From Mycolicibacterium arabiense (lineage in GTDB: Bacteria; Actinomycetota; Actinomycetes; Mycobacteriales; Mycobacteriaceae): a stretch of 64,000 bases of DNA. The notes beneath the pieces were generated by a model. It made no database searches, had not been told where the DNA came from, and saw only the letters and a program-made list of their open reading frames with translations. This document shows, piece by piece, positions 27,161 through 36,103 of the stretch; within the stretch, counting starts at the first letter, position 1, and each line of letters opens with the position of its first letter. The DNA is taken from NCBI RefSeq assembly GCF_010731815.2, contig NZ_AP022593.1, positions 1,364,001 to 1,428,000 on the forward strand, in the 5' to 3' direction. Both the position numbers and the translations under genes were made by a program.

Positions 27161-29047
27161 CTAGGCGGCTTGGCGTTGGTCGGCACGCTGCCGGACCAGC
27201 TGGGCCAGGCCGTCGGCGCGCAGGTCGGCCAGCCGTACGGCGGGCGCTCCCAGCCGGCGGGCCAGGTCCTCGGCCAACCCCAGTCTGACGTACGACGTCT
27301 CGCAGTCCACGACCACGGCGGCGACCCCCTCGGCGGCCAGCATGGCGGCCGCGGTCCTGGTGCGTCCCAGCGGATCCGGACCGCCCGTAGCCCTGCCGTC
27401 GGTCACGACCACGACCAGGCTGCGACGGGCGCGGTCGCGGGCCTTCTCGCGCAGTACGACGTCGCGCGCCTTGAGCAGGCCGAGCGCCAGCGGCGTCTTG
27501 CCGCCGGTGTCGAACCGCGCGAGCCGACGGCTGGCGATGTGCACCGAGGAGGTCGGCGGCAACGCGACGTCTGCGCGCTGGCCGCGGAACGTGATGACGG
27601 CGACCTTGTCGCGACGCTCGTAGGCGTCGCGCAGCAGCGACAGCGTGGCTCCGCCGACCGCGGCCATCCGGTCGCGGGCTGCCATCGATCCCGAGGCGTC
27701 GACGACGAAGACCACCAGGTTGCCCTCGCGGCCCTCCCGTACCGAGCGCCGGACGTCGTCGGCCGCGACGGTTACGCGGCCACCGCGTCGCTGGCGCCCC
27801 GCCGCGGTCAGCAGCGTGCCGAACAGGTGCACGCCGTGCCCTGCCACCAGGTCGTCGGTCGCCGCGATCGACTTGCCGGTCGCGTTGCGGGCACGCGACC
27901 GCCTGCCGGGCGCACCCTCGCCCACGCCGGGCACGACCAGGGCCTTGGTCCGGAACGTCGCCGACGGTGCGGCGTTGGGCTTCGACGCGGGTGGTTTCGA
28001 CTTCTGCTGCGACGCATCGCCGTTCGGGGTGTCCCCGGTCTGACCACCGCCGCCACCGGGCGGTTCGGGTTCGGGGCCGTCGGGCTCGGCCCCATCTGAC
28101 GGGGTTCCGTCGGGCTCGTCGGCGGACTCGCCCGCCTCGGCCAGCGCCTCGTCGAGCCGATCCTGATCCAGCCCCGGATCGTCGAACGGGTCACGCCTAC
28201 GGCGGTGCGGCAGCGCGAGTTCCGCGGCGACTCGGATGTCCTCTTCCTCCACGGTTCCAACTCCACGCCACGCCGCGTGCGCCACCGCGGTGCGGGCCAC
28301 CACCAGATCGGCCCGCATGCCGTCGACGTCGAAGGCAGCGCACAGCGCAGCGATCCGTCGCAGCTCCGAGTCGGGCAGCACCACACTGGGCACTGCGGCG
28401 CGAGCGGCGGCGATGCGAGCGGACAGCTCGGCGTCGGCGCCGGCGTAGCTGTCGGCGAAGCCGTGCGGATCGGCCTCGAAGTCCATCCGGCGCCGGATCA
28501 CCTCGACGCGCACGTCGACCTCGCGGGAGGCACGCACGTCGACGGTCAGGCCGAACCGGTCGAGCAGCTGCGGGCGCAGCTCGCCCTCCTCGGGGTTCAT
28601 CGTCCCGATCAGGATGAACCGCGCCTCGTGGCTGTGCGATACGCCGTCGCGCTCGACGTGCACGCGCCCCATCGCTGCGGCGTCGAGCAGCACGTCGACC
28701 AGATGGTCGTGCAGCAGGTTGACCTCGTCGACGTACAGCACGCCGCCGTGCGCCCTGGCCAACAGCCCCGGGGAGAACGCGTGTTCGCCGTCGCGCAGCA
28801 CCCGTTGCAGGTCGAGCGAGCCGACGACGCGGTCCTCGGTGGCGCCGATCGGCAGCTCGACCAGTCGCGCCTCGGCGTCGATGGCGGTCAGGACGTTCGT
28901 CAGCGCGCGGACCGCAGTTGATTTCGCAGTGCCCTTCTCGCCGCGGATCAGCACGCCGCCGATCTCGGGCCGCACGGCGCACAGCACCAGCGCCAGCTTC
29001 AGCCGGTCCTGCCCGACCAGCGCGCTGAACGGATAACCCGGGCCCAT
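27161..29047 (-). CDS. Magnesium/cobalt chelatase ATPase, fused BchI- and BchD-like subunits
   Basis: 628 aa from the ATG at 29047; a GTG at 29059 overlapping the GNAT stop is an alternative. The N-terminal AAA+ domain has Walker [10 protein letters not shown] (36-44), Walker [12 protein letters not shown] and an ESDELRR-like arginine region. A Pro/Gly/acidic linker follows, then a C-terminal VWA domain with the MIDAS motif [12 protein letters not shown]. It corresponds to Rv2850c (about 629 aa). In chelatases the I and D subunits drive metal insertion by the large H/CobN subunit, which is not in this window. Next to cobO and cobB, cobalt insertion for cobalamin is the likely role. Confidence 0.88.
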   Translation of the reverse strand: MGPGYPFSALVGQDRLKLALVLCAVRPEIGGVLIRGEKGTAKSTAVRALTNVLTAIDAEARLVELPIGATEDRVVGSLDLQRVLRDGEHAFSPGLLARAHGGVLYVDEVNLLHDHLVDVLLDAAAMGRVHVERDGVSHSHEARFILIGTMNPEEGELRPQLLDRFGLTVDVRASREVDVRVEVIRRRMDFEADPHGFADSYAGADAELSARIAAARAAVPSVVLPDSELRRIAALCAAFDVDGMRADLVVARTAVAHAAWRGVGTVEEEDIRVAAELALPHRRRRDPFDDPGLDQDRLDEALAEAGESADEPDGTPSDGAEPDGPEPEPPGGGGGQTGDTPNGDASQQKSKPPASKPNAAPSATFRTKALVVPGVGEGAPGRRSRARNATGKSIAATDDLVAGHGVHLFGTLLTAAGRQRRGGRVTVAADDVRRSVREGREGNLVVFVVDASGSMAARDRMAAVGGATLSLLRDAYERRDKVAVITFRGQRADVALPPTSSVHIASRRLARFDTGGKTPLALGLLKARDVVLREKARDRARRSLVVVVTDGRATGGPDPLGRTRTAAAMLAAEGVAAVVVDCETSYVRLGLAEDLARRLGAPAVRLADLRADGLAQLVRQRADQRQAA

Positions 29048-29051
29048 CGCG

Positions 29052-29513
29052 TCAGCCACCGTGAAAGCCGCTGCGCAACATGGGCACGTGAGGTATGCCG
29101 TCGTCGAGGAACTCGGCGCCGTCGCGCACGAAGCCGTGCTTGGCGTACATGTCCTCCAGGTAGGTCTGGGCGTTGATGTGGCAGGGGTAGTCACCCACCT
29201 CGGCCAACGCCGCCTGCATGAGCCTGCTGGTGTGGCCGTGACCGCGTTCGGACCGCTTGGTGCACACCCGGCCGATGCGGAACACCTTCTCGCCGCCGGG
29301 ATACTCCTCCATCAGCCGCAGCGTGGAGATGACGACGCCGTCGCCGTCCTCGAGCCAGAAGTGCCGGGTCTCGGCGAGCAGATCACGCCCGTCGAGTTCC
29401 GGGTACGGCGTGGCCTGCTCGACGACGAACACCTCGACGCGCAGCTTGAGCAGTTCGTAGAGCGTCGCGGCGTCGAGGTCCTTGGCCCAGCTGCGTTTCG
29501 AAGCGACCGTCAC
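29052..29513 (-). CDS. GNAT-family N-acetyltransferase (ElaA-like)
   Basis: 153 aa from a GTG at 29513 sharing GTGA with the mqo stop. The sequence [26 protein letters not shown] is the ElaA-type start. The acetyl-CoA motif is [25 protein letters not shown], followed by [17 protein letters not shown]. The substrate is unknown. It corresponds to Rv2851c. It is translationally coupled to mqo and abuts the chelatase gene. Confidence 0.88.
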   Translation of the reverse strand: MTVASKRSWAKDLDAATLYELLKLRVEVFVVEQATPYPELDGRDLLAETRHFWLEDGDGVVISTLRLMEEYPGGEKVFRIGRVCTKRSERGHGHTSRLMQAALAEVGDYPCHINAQTYLEDMYAKHGFVRDGAEFLDDGIPHVPMLRSGFHGG

Positions 29514-31033
29514 GCTGACGCGACGGCCTGCGCGGCAGCGACTTGCGCCTTCGGCTCGTTCAGTTTGAGGATCTCGGTGCCCCTGGCCCACACTTCCTCG
29601 AACAGCTTGGGCTCGGTCGACAGCTGCACGCCGAGCGACGGCACCATCTCCTTGAGCTTGGGCTGCCATGCGGTGAACCGCTCCGGGAAGCAGCGCTCCA
29701 TCACGTCGAGCATGGCGGGTACCGCGGTGGAGGCACCGGGCGAGGCGCCGAGCAGTCCGGCGATCGAACCGTCGTCCGCCGTCAGCACCGTGGTGCCGAA
29801 CTCGAGCACGCCGCCGGCGCCCTTGCGACGGATGACCTGGACGCGCTGGCCGGCGATGTCGAGTTCCCAATCGGAATCCACTGCGCTGGGTGCGAATTCG
29901 CGCAGCGCGTCGACGCGGTCGGCTTCGCTGAGCGCCAATTGTCCGATGAGGTACTTCAGCAGGCTCACCTCGGTCAGGCCGACGCCGAGCATGGAGACCA
30001 GGTTGTTCGGCTTGACCGACAGCGGCAGGTCGGTGACCTTGCCCTGCTTCAGGAACTTCGGCGACCACCCGGCGAACGGCCCGAAGAGCAGGTAGGAACG
30101 CCCGTTGATCACGCGGGTGTCGAGGTGGGGCACCGACATCGGCGGGGCGCCGAGTGGCGGGGCGCCGTACACCTTGGCCTGGTGCATCGCGGCGAGTTCG
30201 GGGTTGCCCGAGCGCAGCCACTGGCCGCCGACGGGGAAGCCGCCGAATCCCTTGGCCTCCTTGATGCCCGACTTCTGCAGCAGCGGCAACGCGCCACCGC
30301 CTGCGCCGACGAACACGAACTTCGCGTTGATCTTGCGCTTGTTGCCGTTGCGGCGATTGACCACCTTCACGGTCCAGGAGCCGTCGGACTCCTTGTGCAG
30401 GTCGCGCACGTCGTGCCCGAACAGCGTCGTCATCCCGCGTTGGGCGGTGTAGCCGATCAATTGCCGTGACAGCGAACCGAAGTCGACGTCGGTGCCGTCC
30501 TGGGTCCAGTTCAGCGCGACGGGCTCGGAGAAGTTCCGCTTGGCGGCCATGAACGGCAGCCTGCGGGCGAACTCGGCCTCGTCGTCGATGTACTCCATCG
30601 TCGCGAACAGCGGGTTGGTGACCAGCGCGTCGTACCGGGCGCGCAAGTACTTCGCATTCTCGGCGCCGTGCACGAAGCTCACGTGCGGGATCGGGTTGAG
30701 GAAGCTGCGCACGTCCGGCAGCACCCCGTTGTCCACGGCGTACGACCAGAACTGACGCGACACCTGGAACTGCTCGTTGACGTGCACGGCCTTGGTGATG
30801 TCGACGGTTCCGTCGGAGCGCTGCGGGGTGTAGTTCAGCTCGCACAGCGCCGAGTGACCGGTGCCCGCGTTGTTCCACGGGTCGCTGCTCTCGGCGGCGG
30901 CGCCGTCGAGTCGCTCGACGAGCGTGATCGACCAGTTGGGCTCCAGCAGGCGCAGCAGCGCTCCGAGGGTCGCACTCATGATGCCGGCGCCCACCAGGAC
31001 GACATCGGTCTTCACTGTCTTGAGCTCAGTCAC
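29510..31033 (-). CDS. mqo: Malate:quinone oxidoreductase
   Basis: 507 aa from a GTG at 31033 with AGGA upstream. The FAD-binding [13 protein letters not shown] motif is at about 16-28, followed by [22 protein letters not shown], a hallmark of [16 protein letters not shown] and [16 protein letters not shown] are further family segments. The peripheral membrane flavoprotein oxidises malate to oxaloacetate and reduces menaquinone, replacing or complementing malate dehydrogenase. It corresponds to Rv2852c. Confidence 0.96.
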   Translation of the reverse strand: MTELKTVKTDVVLVGAGIMSATLGALLRLLEPNWSITLVERLDGAAAESSDPWNNAGTGHSALCELNYTPQRSDGTVDITKAVHVNEQFQVSRQFWSYAVDNGVLPDVRSFLNPIPHVSFVHGAENAKYLRARYDALVTNPLFATMEYIDDEAEFARRLPFMAAKRNFSEPVALNWTQDGTDVDFGSLSRQLIGYTAQRGMTTLFGHDVRDLHKESDGSWTVKVVNRRNGNKRKINAKFVFVGAGGGALPLLQKSGIKEAKGFGGFPVGGQWLRSGNPELAAMHQAKVYGAPPLGAPPMSVPHLDTRVINGRSYLLFGPFAGWSPKFLKQGKVTDLPLSVKPNNLVSMLGVGLTEVSLLKYLIGQLALSEADRVDALREFAPSAVDSDWELDIAGQRVQVIRRKGAGGVLEFGTTVLTADDGSIAGLLGASPGASTAVPAMLDVMERCFPERFTAWQPKLKEMVPSLGVQLSTEPKLFEEVWARGTEILKLNEPKAQVAAAQAVASA

Positions 31034-31178
31034 CTGTCAGGTCCTTCGTGGTCGCGCATCGTTTACGGCTTACCGTCCATCAGGTTATCGGGTGGTGGGT
31101 ACCCGTTCGTCGCCGCAGGTACCGTTCGCCGACAACGTCACGGGGCGATCCTCACCACACCCTCGCCGCGGGCGGCCC

Positions 31179-31184
31179 TAGAGT
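31179..31184 (+). promoter_or_regulatory. -10 box of the leaderless hydrolase gene
   Basis: TAGAGT ends seven bases before the GTG at 31192, giving a predicted leaderless mRNA. No ribosome binding site and no clear -35 are visible. Confidence 0.5.
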
Positions 31185-31191
31185 TGAGGTC

Positions 31192-32229
31192 GTGACTCGG
31201 TCCGCGGCTGCGTGGGAACCCGACGTGCTTCCCGGCTACTGGCAGCAGACCATCCCACTCGGTCCCGACCCGGACCGTGAGGGCGATCTGGTGGCCACCC
31301 TGGTCCGCCGCGGCGACGGCGGCGGCTCGACCCGTGCGGTACTCGCACTGCACGGCTACACCGACTACTTCTTCCACACCGAGCTGGCCGACCGCTTCGC
31401 CGCGCGCGGGTTCGCCTTCTATGCGCTCGACCTGCACAAATGCGGGCGATCGCGACGTTCGGGGCAGACACCGCACTTCACGACCGATCTCGGCGGGTAC
31501 GACGAGGAGCTGGTTCGTGCGCTCGACCTCGTCGAGTCGGACACCGGTGGGGCGCAGGTGTGCGTCTACGGCCACTCGGCCGGTGGCCTGATCGCGACGC
31601 TGTGGCTCGACCGGATGCGGCGGCGCAGTGCGGCGCCCGGCGTCGTGGGCCTGATCCTCAACAGCCCGTTCTTCGACCTGCACGGGCCGCCCGTGCTGCG
31701 GGCCGCACCCACGTCGGCGGCACTGCTCGCGCTGGCCCGGGTACGCAAGCGTCAGGTCGTCCGCAAGCCAACGCCCGGCGGGTACGGCACGTCCCTGCAC
31801 CGCGACTACGGCGGCGAGTTCGACTACGACCTGGAGTGGAAGCCGGTGGGCGGATTCCCCGTCACGTTCGGCTGGCTGAACGCGGTGCGCCGCGGGCACG
31901 CACGGTTGCACCGCGGACTCGACGTCGGCGTGCCAAACCTGATCCTGCGGTCCGACCGCAGCGTGCCCGAGGCGCCGGACCCGGAGAGCATCCAGCGCGG
32001 CGACGCGGTGCTCGACGTCGCCCAGATCGCCCGGTGGGCGGGGTGCGTCGGCAACCACACGACCGTGGCACCGATCGTCGACGCCAAGCACGACGTGTTC
32101 CTCTCGCTGCCCGAGCCGCGCGCTGCGGCCTACCGGGAACTCGACCTGTGGCTGGACCGTTTCCTACCGGTGCCCGAAACGGGATCCGGGCACGACTCCC
32201 CCACCAACACCCGAACCGAACGAGGCTGA
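31192..32229 (+). CDS. Alpha/beta hydrolase (serine aminopeptidase/monoglyceride lipase type)
   Basis: 345 aa from the GTG at 31192. The oxyanion region is ALHGYTDYFFHTELADRF and the nucleophile elbow is GHSAGG (Ser about residue 128). The catalytic His is probably in VDAKHDVFLS near residue 302. The fold resembles Hydrolase_4 lysophospholipases. It corresponds to Rv2854. The mtr gene starts five bases after its stop, so the two form an operon. A role in lipid hydrolysis is family-based inference. Confidence 0.86.
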   Translation: MTRSAAAWEPDVLPGYWQQTIPLGPDPDREGDLVATLVRRGDGGGSTRAVLALHGYTDYFFHTELADRFAARGFAFYALDLHKCGRSRRSGQTPHFTTDLGGYDEELVRALDLVESDTGGAQVCVYGHSAGGLIATLWLDRMRRRSAAPGVVGLILNSPFFDLHGPPVLRAAPTSAALLALARVRKRQVVRKPTPGGYGTSLHRDYGGEFDYDLEWKPVGGFPVTFGWLNAVRRGHARLHRGLDVGVPNLILRSDRSVPEAPDPESIQRGDAVLDVAQIARWAGCVGNHTTVAPIVDAKHDVFLSLPEPRAAAYRELDLWLDRFLPVPETGSGHDSPTNTRTERG

Positions 32230-32234
32230 CGCAC

Positions 32235-33629
32235 GTGGAGCATTACGACCTGACCATCATCGGATCCGGTTCTGGCAACAGCATTCCCGACGCCGGCTTC
32301 GATCCCCGCTACGGGTCGATGCGCGTCGCGCTGTGCGAGGAGGGCGTCTTCGGCGGCACGTGCCTCAACGTCGGCTGCATCCCGACCAAGATGTTCGTCT
32401 ACGCCGCCGAGGTGGCCCAGATCGTCGAGCGGAGTTCGCGCTACGGCATCGACGCGCACACCGACCGTGTCCGCTGGCGCGACATCGTCGACCGGGTCTT
32501 CGGCCGCATCGACCCGATCGCCGCGGGCGGCGAACAGTACAAGCGCACGCTGCCCAACATCGACGTCTACGGCAGCCACACCCGGTTCGGGCCGACGCAG
32601 CCGGACGGCCGCTACACGCTGCGCACCGATGCGGGCGAGGAGTTCACCTCCGATCAGGTGGTGCTCGCCGCGGGTTCCCGGATCAACGTTCCCCAGGCGA
32701 TCATCGACTGCGGCGTGCACTACGAGACCAGCGACACCATCATGCGGATCCCAGAACTGCCGGAGCACATGGTGATCGTCGGCGGTGGCTTCGTCGCCGC
32801 CGAGTTCGCGCACGTCTTTTCGGCTTTGGGCGTGCGGGTGACGATCGTCGTGCGCGGTGACGGCATGCTCACCCACTGCGATCCGACGATCTGCCACGGT
32901 TTCACCGACATCGCCATGCGCAAGTGGGACGTGCGCACCCACGAGAACGTGATCGGCTCGCACCAGAACGGCGACCGCGTCGTGCTCCACCTCGACGACG
33001 ATCAGGAACTCGAGGCCGACCTGCTGCTCGTCGCGACCGGACGCATCCCCAACGGCGACCTGCTCGACGCCCACCTGGCCGGCGTGAAGGTCACCGAGGG
33101 CGGCATGGTGGTCGTCGACGAGTACCAGCGCACCACCGCACGCGGGATCTACGCCCTCGGCGACGTGTCGTCGGCCTGGCAGCTCAAGCACGTGGCCAAC
33201 CACGAGATGCGGGTGGTACGACAGAACCTGCTGCAGGACTGGGACGACACCACCGCGATGGCGCAGAGCGACCACCGGTTCGTCCCGTCGGCGGTCTTCA
33301 CCGACCCGCAGATCGCCATGGTCGGCCTCACCGAGATCGAGGCACGCGAGCAGGGCTTCGACGTCGTGGTGAAGACGCAGAAGTACGGCGACACCGCCTA
33401 CGGCTGGGCGATGGAGGACACCGTCGGCATGGCGAAGGTGATCGGCGACCGGGCGACCGGCACCATCCTCGGCGCCCACCTGATGGGCTACCAGGCCTCG
33501 ACGCTGATCCAGCCGCTGATCCAGGGCATGAGCCTCGGGCAGACCGCGGCCGAAGTGGCCAAGGGGCAGTACTGGATTCACCCCGCGCTCTCGGAGGTCG
33601 TCGAGAACGCGCTGCTGGGGATCGTCTAG
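32235..33629 (+). CDS. mtr: Mycothione reductase
   Basis: 464 aa from the GTG at 32235. The FAD motif is IIGSGSGNS, the redox-active disulfide is C43/C48 in GGTCLNVGC, and the NADPH motif is VIVGGGFVAAEFAHVF. The C-terminal catalytic His-Glu pair is H449/E454 (HPALSE). Homodimeric flavoprotein that reduces mycothiol disulfide with NADPH, the actinobacterial counterpart of glutathione reductase. The sequence IPTKMFVYAAEVA and its position (Rv2855) distinguish it from lipoamide dehydrogenase. It converges with nicT, 13 bp apart. Confidence 0.95.
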   Translation: MEHYDLTIIGSGSGNSIPDAGFDPRYGSMRVALCEEGVFGGTCLNVGCIPTKMFVYAAEVAQIVERSSRYGIDAHTDRVRWRDIVDRVFGRIDPIAAGGEQYKRTLPNIDVYGSHTRFGPTQPDGRYTLRTDAGEEFTSDQVVLAAGSRINVPQAIIDCGVHYETSDTIMRIPELPEHMVIVGGGFVAAEFAHVFSALGVRVTIVVRGDGMLTHCDPTICHGFTDIAMRKWDVRTHENVIGSHQNGDRVVLHLDDDQELEADLLLVATGRIPNGDLLDAHLAGVKVTEGGMVVVDEYQRTTARGIYALGDVSSAWQLKHVANHEMRVVRQNLLQDWDDTTAMAQSDHRFVPSAVFTDPQIAMVGLTEIEAREQGFDVVVKTQKYGDTAYGWAMEDTVGMAKVIGDRATGTILGAHLMGYQASTLIQPLIQGMSLGQTAAEVAKGQYWIHPALSEVVENALLGIV

Positions 33630-33642
33630 GCGCGGCAGCCAG

Positions 33643-34749
33643 TCAGGAGACCGGCGGGCTCCAGCGTTCCTCGACGCGACCGAATTTCCAGAACAGCAGC
33701 GCGACGAGCCACGACACGACGAACATCCCGACGATCATGAAGCCGACCGACTCGAGGTTCGCGGACCCGATCGCCGCCAACGGGCCGGTCTCGAGGCCGA
33801 GGCGGTCGGCGAGCAGACCGGCGAGCACGATCACGCCGATGACGAGCGCGACGAAGACGGACAGCACGGTCACCGTGAGGTTGTAGTAGACCTTGCGAAC
33901 GGGCTTGAGGAAGGCCCAGCCGTAGGCGCGGGACATGAAGATGCCGTCCAGCGCGTCGAAGAGGCTCATCCCGGCGGCGAAGAGGACCGGGAGCACGAGG
34001 ATCGCGTACCACGGCAGCGTGAATGCGGCTGCGCCCGCCGCGAGCACCAGCAGCGCGACCTGCGTCGCGGTGTCGAAGCCCAGGCCCATGAGCAGGCCGA
34101 CGGGATAGAGGTGCCACGGCTTGTTCACCCGTCGCATCACCCGGCCCAGCAGCCGCGCCAGGAAGCCGCGGTTCTCCAGGTGGCGTTCCAATTCCGCCTC
34201 GTCGAAGTCCCCGGAGCGCATGCGGCGCAGCACCTTTGCGATGCCGACGACCGCGAACAGGTTGCTCAGGCCGACCAGGATGAGGAACGTTCCGGCGACC
34301 ACCGAGCCGATCAACCCGAGCGTCTGCAGCATCGGCGAGCCCTCGTCCTGCACCGGCCCGGCCAGGGCGCGGACGCCGAGCGCGAGCAGCAGGGCCAGGC
34401 CGAACACGACACTGGAGTGGCCCAGGGAGAACCAGAAACCCGCGGACACCGAGCGCTTGCCCTCACCGACGAGCTTGCGGGTGGTGTTGTCGATCACCGC
34501 GATGTGGTCGGCGTCGAAGGCGTGCCGCACCCCCAGCAGATAGGCCGTCACGCCGAGCCCGATCCCGAACACCCCGGCCGACCCGAGGGTGATGTGCTGC
34601 GGTGCGACGCCGAAGACCAGGACGCCCCAGCCGAAGCCGTGCAGCGCGACGACGATCGCGGAGATCGTGGCGATCGACGTCCAGTCGGCTCGGTCGAAGC
34701 TGGCCGCGCGGATGGTCGGCGACGTCGGCGCAGTGGACTCGACACTCAT
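33643..34749 (-). CDS. nicT: Nickel/cobalt permease (NiCoT family)
   Basis: 368 aa with about eight hydrophobic helices. The family signature RHAFDADH is at 75-82 (HX4DH, metal recognition), with GFWFSLGHSSVVF and LLMGLGFDTATQVALL as the other conserved segments. It is a single-polypeptide high-affinity importer of Ni2+ and/or Co2+. It corresponds to Rv2856 but is read convergently with mtr here. The promoter TGGACA-18-TAGGCT predicts a leaderless mRNA, and a long palindrome overlaps the -35, so metal-dependent repression is likely. Cobalt supply for the cob genes nearby is inference. Confidence 0.93.
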   Translation of the reverse strand: MSVESTAPTSPTIRAASFDRADWTSIATISAIVVALHGFGWGVLVFGVAPQHITLGSAGVFGIGLGVTAYLLGVRHAFDADHIAVIDNTTRKLVGEGKRSVSAGFWFSLGHSSVVFGLALLLALGVRALAGPVQDEGSPMLQTLGLIGSVVAGTFLILVGLSNLFAVVGIAKVLRRMRSGDFDEAELERHLENRGFLARLLGRVMRRVNKPWHLYPVGLLMGLGFDTATQVALLVLAAGAAAFTLPWYAILVLPVLFAAGMSLFDALDGIFMSRAYGWAFLKPVRKVYYNLTVTVLSVFVALVIGVIVLAGLLADRLGLETGPLAAIGSANLESVGFMIVGMFVVSWLVALLFWKFGRVEERWSPPVS

Positions 34750-34755
34750 CGCTGG

Positions 34756-34785
34756 AGCCTAAGCGGACCCGCCGATATCTGTCCA
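34756..34785 (-). promoter_or_regulatory. Promoter of nicT
   Basis: Minus strand: TGGACA (34785-34780), an 18-nt spacer, then TAGGCT (34761-34756). The ATG at 34749 follows after six bases, the leaderless spacing. Confidence 0.65.
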
Positions 34786-34799
34786 TGCGAACAGATGTC
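34774..34799. promoter_or_regulatory. Operator-like palindrome over the nicT -35
   Basis: Core ATCTGT-N8-ACAGAT (34777-34782 and 34791-34796). Outward extension gives nine-base arms with one mismatch (GATATCTGT against ACAGATGTC). It covers the -35 box, so a bound protein would block polymerase. A nickel/cobalt-responsive repressor is the natural guess; the ArsR gene 1.3 kb away is one candidate. Confidence 0.65.
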
Positions 34800-34820
34800 G
34801 TGGGGTCGGGGTTCGAACCG

Positions 34821-35642
34821 TCACACCTTGATCGCGGTGACCAGCAAGTACTCGGCCACCCAGGTCCCGTCGTCACGGCGCCAGTCGGTGAGGAAGGTCA
34901 GGAAGTCGCGGTCGAGCGCGGCGACCCGCTCCGGATCGTCGGCGTTGAACCGGTAGGCCGCGATGGTCGGCCCGTAGTTCTGCTTCCAGTACTCCCGGAA
35001 CTCGAGGGGGTCGGAGCAGTGGTCGAGTGTCACCGTCTGACGCCGCATCCTCAGGTCGGAGACGCGGTCGCCGAACAGCTCCCGGACGTGCTCCTCGTCG
35101 CCCCACGACGGTGGCGGACTCGCTCCCGGCGGCGGTGGCGGCGCGTACGGCTTGATGGTCGCGAACAGCTGGCCGATGAACCCGAGCGGCGTCCAGTTGA
35201 TCATCCCGATCCTGCCGCCCGGGCGGCACACCCTGATCAGTTCGTCGGCCGTCGGCCGATGGTGCGGTGCGAACATGGCGCCGACACACGACATCACCAC
35301 GTCGAAGGCGTTGTCGGCGAACGGCATCGCCTCGGCGTCCGCCTCGGTCCACTCCAGCTCGACGCCGAGGGAGGCCGCGAGCCGGCGCCCCGCGTCGAAG
35401 AGTTCGGGTGTCAGGTCGCTCGCGGTGACGACGGCGCCCGCGGCGGCTGCGGGGATGGCCGCGTTGCCCGAGCCCGCGGCGACGTCGAGCACCCGGTCGC
35501 CCGGCCCTACTCCGCACGCGCGCACCAACTCCGGGCCGAGTTCGGGGATCAGTTCCGCCGCCACGGCCGGATAGTCGCCCGAGGCCCACAGCGCCCGGTG
35601 CTTGGCCTTCAATGCTCGGTCGGCGTCGTCGGTGGTCGTCAT
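34821..35642 (-). CDS. Class I SAM-dependent methyltransferase (UbiE/Methyltransf_11 type)
   Basis: 273 aa. Motif I is RVLDVAAGSGNAAIPAA, post-I ASDLTPEL, motif II EADAEAMPFADNAFDVVMSCVGAMFAP and motif III RVCRPGGRIGMINW. A proline-rich stretch (PYAPPPPPGASPPPSWG) separates the core from a C-terminal cap that probably contacts the acceptor, which is unknown. An ATG at 35642 fits the motif spacing. The gene stands alone between the nicT promoter region and the arsR gene. Confidence 0.85.
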   Translation of the reverse strand: MTTTDDADRALKAKHRALWASGDYPAVAAELIPELGPELVRACGVGPGDRVLDVAAGSGNAAIPAAAAGAVVTASDLTPELFDAGRRLAASLGVELEWTEADAEAMPFADNAFDVVMSCVGAMFAPHHRPTADELIRVCRPGGRIGMINWTPLGFIGQLFATIKPYAPPPPPGASPPPSWGDEEHVRELFGDRVSDLRMRRQTVTLDHCSDPLEFREYWKQNYGPTIAAYRFNADDPERVAALDRDFLTFLTDWRRDDGTWVAEYLLVTAIKV

Positions 35643-35735
35643 GTCACCCTCCTGCAGGTCGTGTGCTGAACGTCCACACCGTCGCCGACGCTACTTCGGC
35701 GATGTTTCGGCCGTCGTGAAACGAGCAGCTCAGGT

Positions 35736-35753
35736 CGGGTCGACGCCGACCCG
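35736..35753 (-). terminator. Hairpin just downstream of the arsR gene
   Basis: CGGGTCG (35736-35742) and CGACCCG (35747-35753) form a 7-bp stem with a 4-nt loop, starting six bases after the arsR stop on the minus strand. There is no U-tract, which is common in mycobacterial terminators. The function is tentative. Confidence 0.35.
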
Positions 35754-35758
35754 GAGGA

Positions 35759-36076
35759 TCACTCGTGGCGGGCGCCGATCCAGTGCAGGAGGTCGTGGAC
35801 GATCTCGTCGTTCAACCGGTAGCTGACGGTCCGACCGACCCGGGTGCTGACCACCCAGCCTTGGCTGCGCAGCACGCGAAGCGCCTGGGACACGGCGTTC
35901 TCCGAACGGCCGAGTGCCACGCCGAGATCGCCGACGCAGATGCCGGGCGCCCGGTGCAGGGACAGCAGGATCTCGAGGCGGTGCGGATCCGACAGCAGGT
36001 CGAAGCGCCGCGCCCAGCCGTCGGTGTCGACGTCGGCCAGTGCCGACGACGCCTGTTGCACCGTCCGATCGTCCAC
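35759..36076 (-). CDS. ArsR/SmtB-family transcriptional regulator
   Basis: 105 aa from the GTG at 36076. The winged HTH is PGICVGDLGVALGRSENAVSQALRVLRSQG (about 48-77), with the wing at RVGRTVSYRLND. The C-terminal helix carries NDEIVHDLLHWIGARHE. Several His/Asp/Glu residues stand where alpha-5 metal ligands lie in SmtB/NmtR-like sensors, so metal sensing (Ni, Co or Zn) is plausible but not certain. TAGATT (36088-36083) ends six bases before the GTG: a leaderless transcript. The closest metal gene is nicT. Confidence 0.88.
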   Translation of the reverse strand: MDDRTVQQASSALADVDTDGWARRFDLLSDPHRLEILLSLHRAPGICVGDLGVALGRSENAVSQALRVLRSQGWVVSTRVGRTVSYRLNDEIVHDLLHWIGARHE

Positions 36077-36082
36077 GGGTGC

Positions 36083-36088
36083 AATCTA
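36083..36088 (-). promoter_or_regulatory. -10 box of the leaderless arsR gene
   Basis: TAGATT (36088-36083, minus strand) followed by six bases and the GTG at 36076. It lies within 40 bp of the stop of the SARP gene, so arsR can be transcribed independently. Confidence 0.5.
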
Positions 36089-36103
36089 GTCCTCCGGGAC
36101 CGC

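Noticed and set aside
29048..29194. Longer start for the chelatase ATPase inside the GNAT gene
   Set aside because: The added residues are Thr/Ser/Ala-rich and unlike the family. The conserved protein begins near 29047.
31034..31191. Possible riboswitch or small RNA between mqo and the hydrolase gene
   Set aside because: No conserved cobalamin or other riboswitch core could be recognised, and the region is explained by two promoters.
34750..34820. Cobalamin riboswitch before nicT
   Set aside because: The gap is only 71 bp and the predicted mRNA is leaderless, leaving no room for a B12 aptamer. The structure is a DNA palindrome at the -35.
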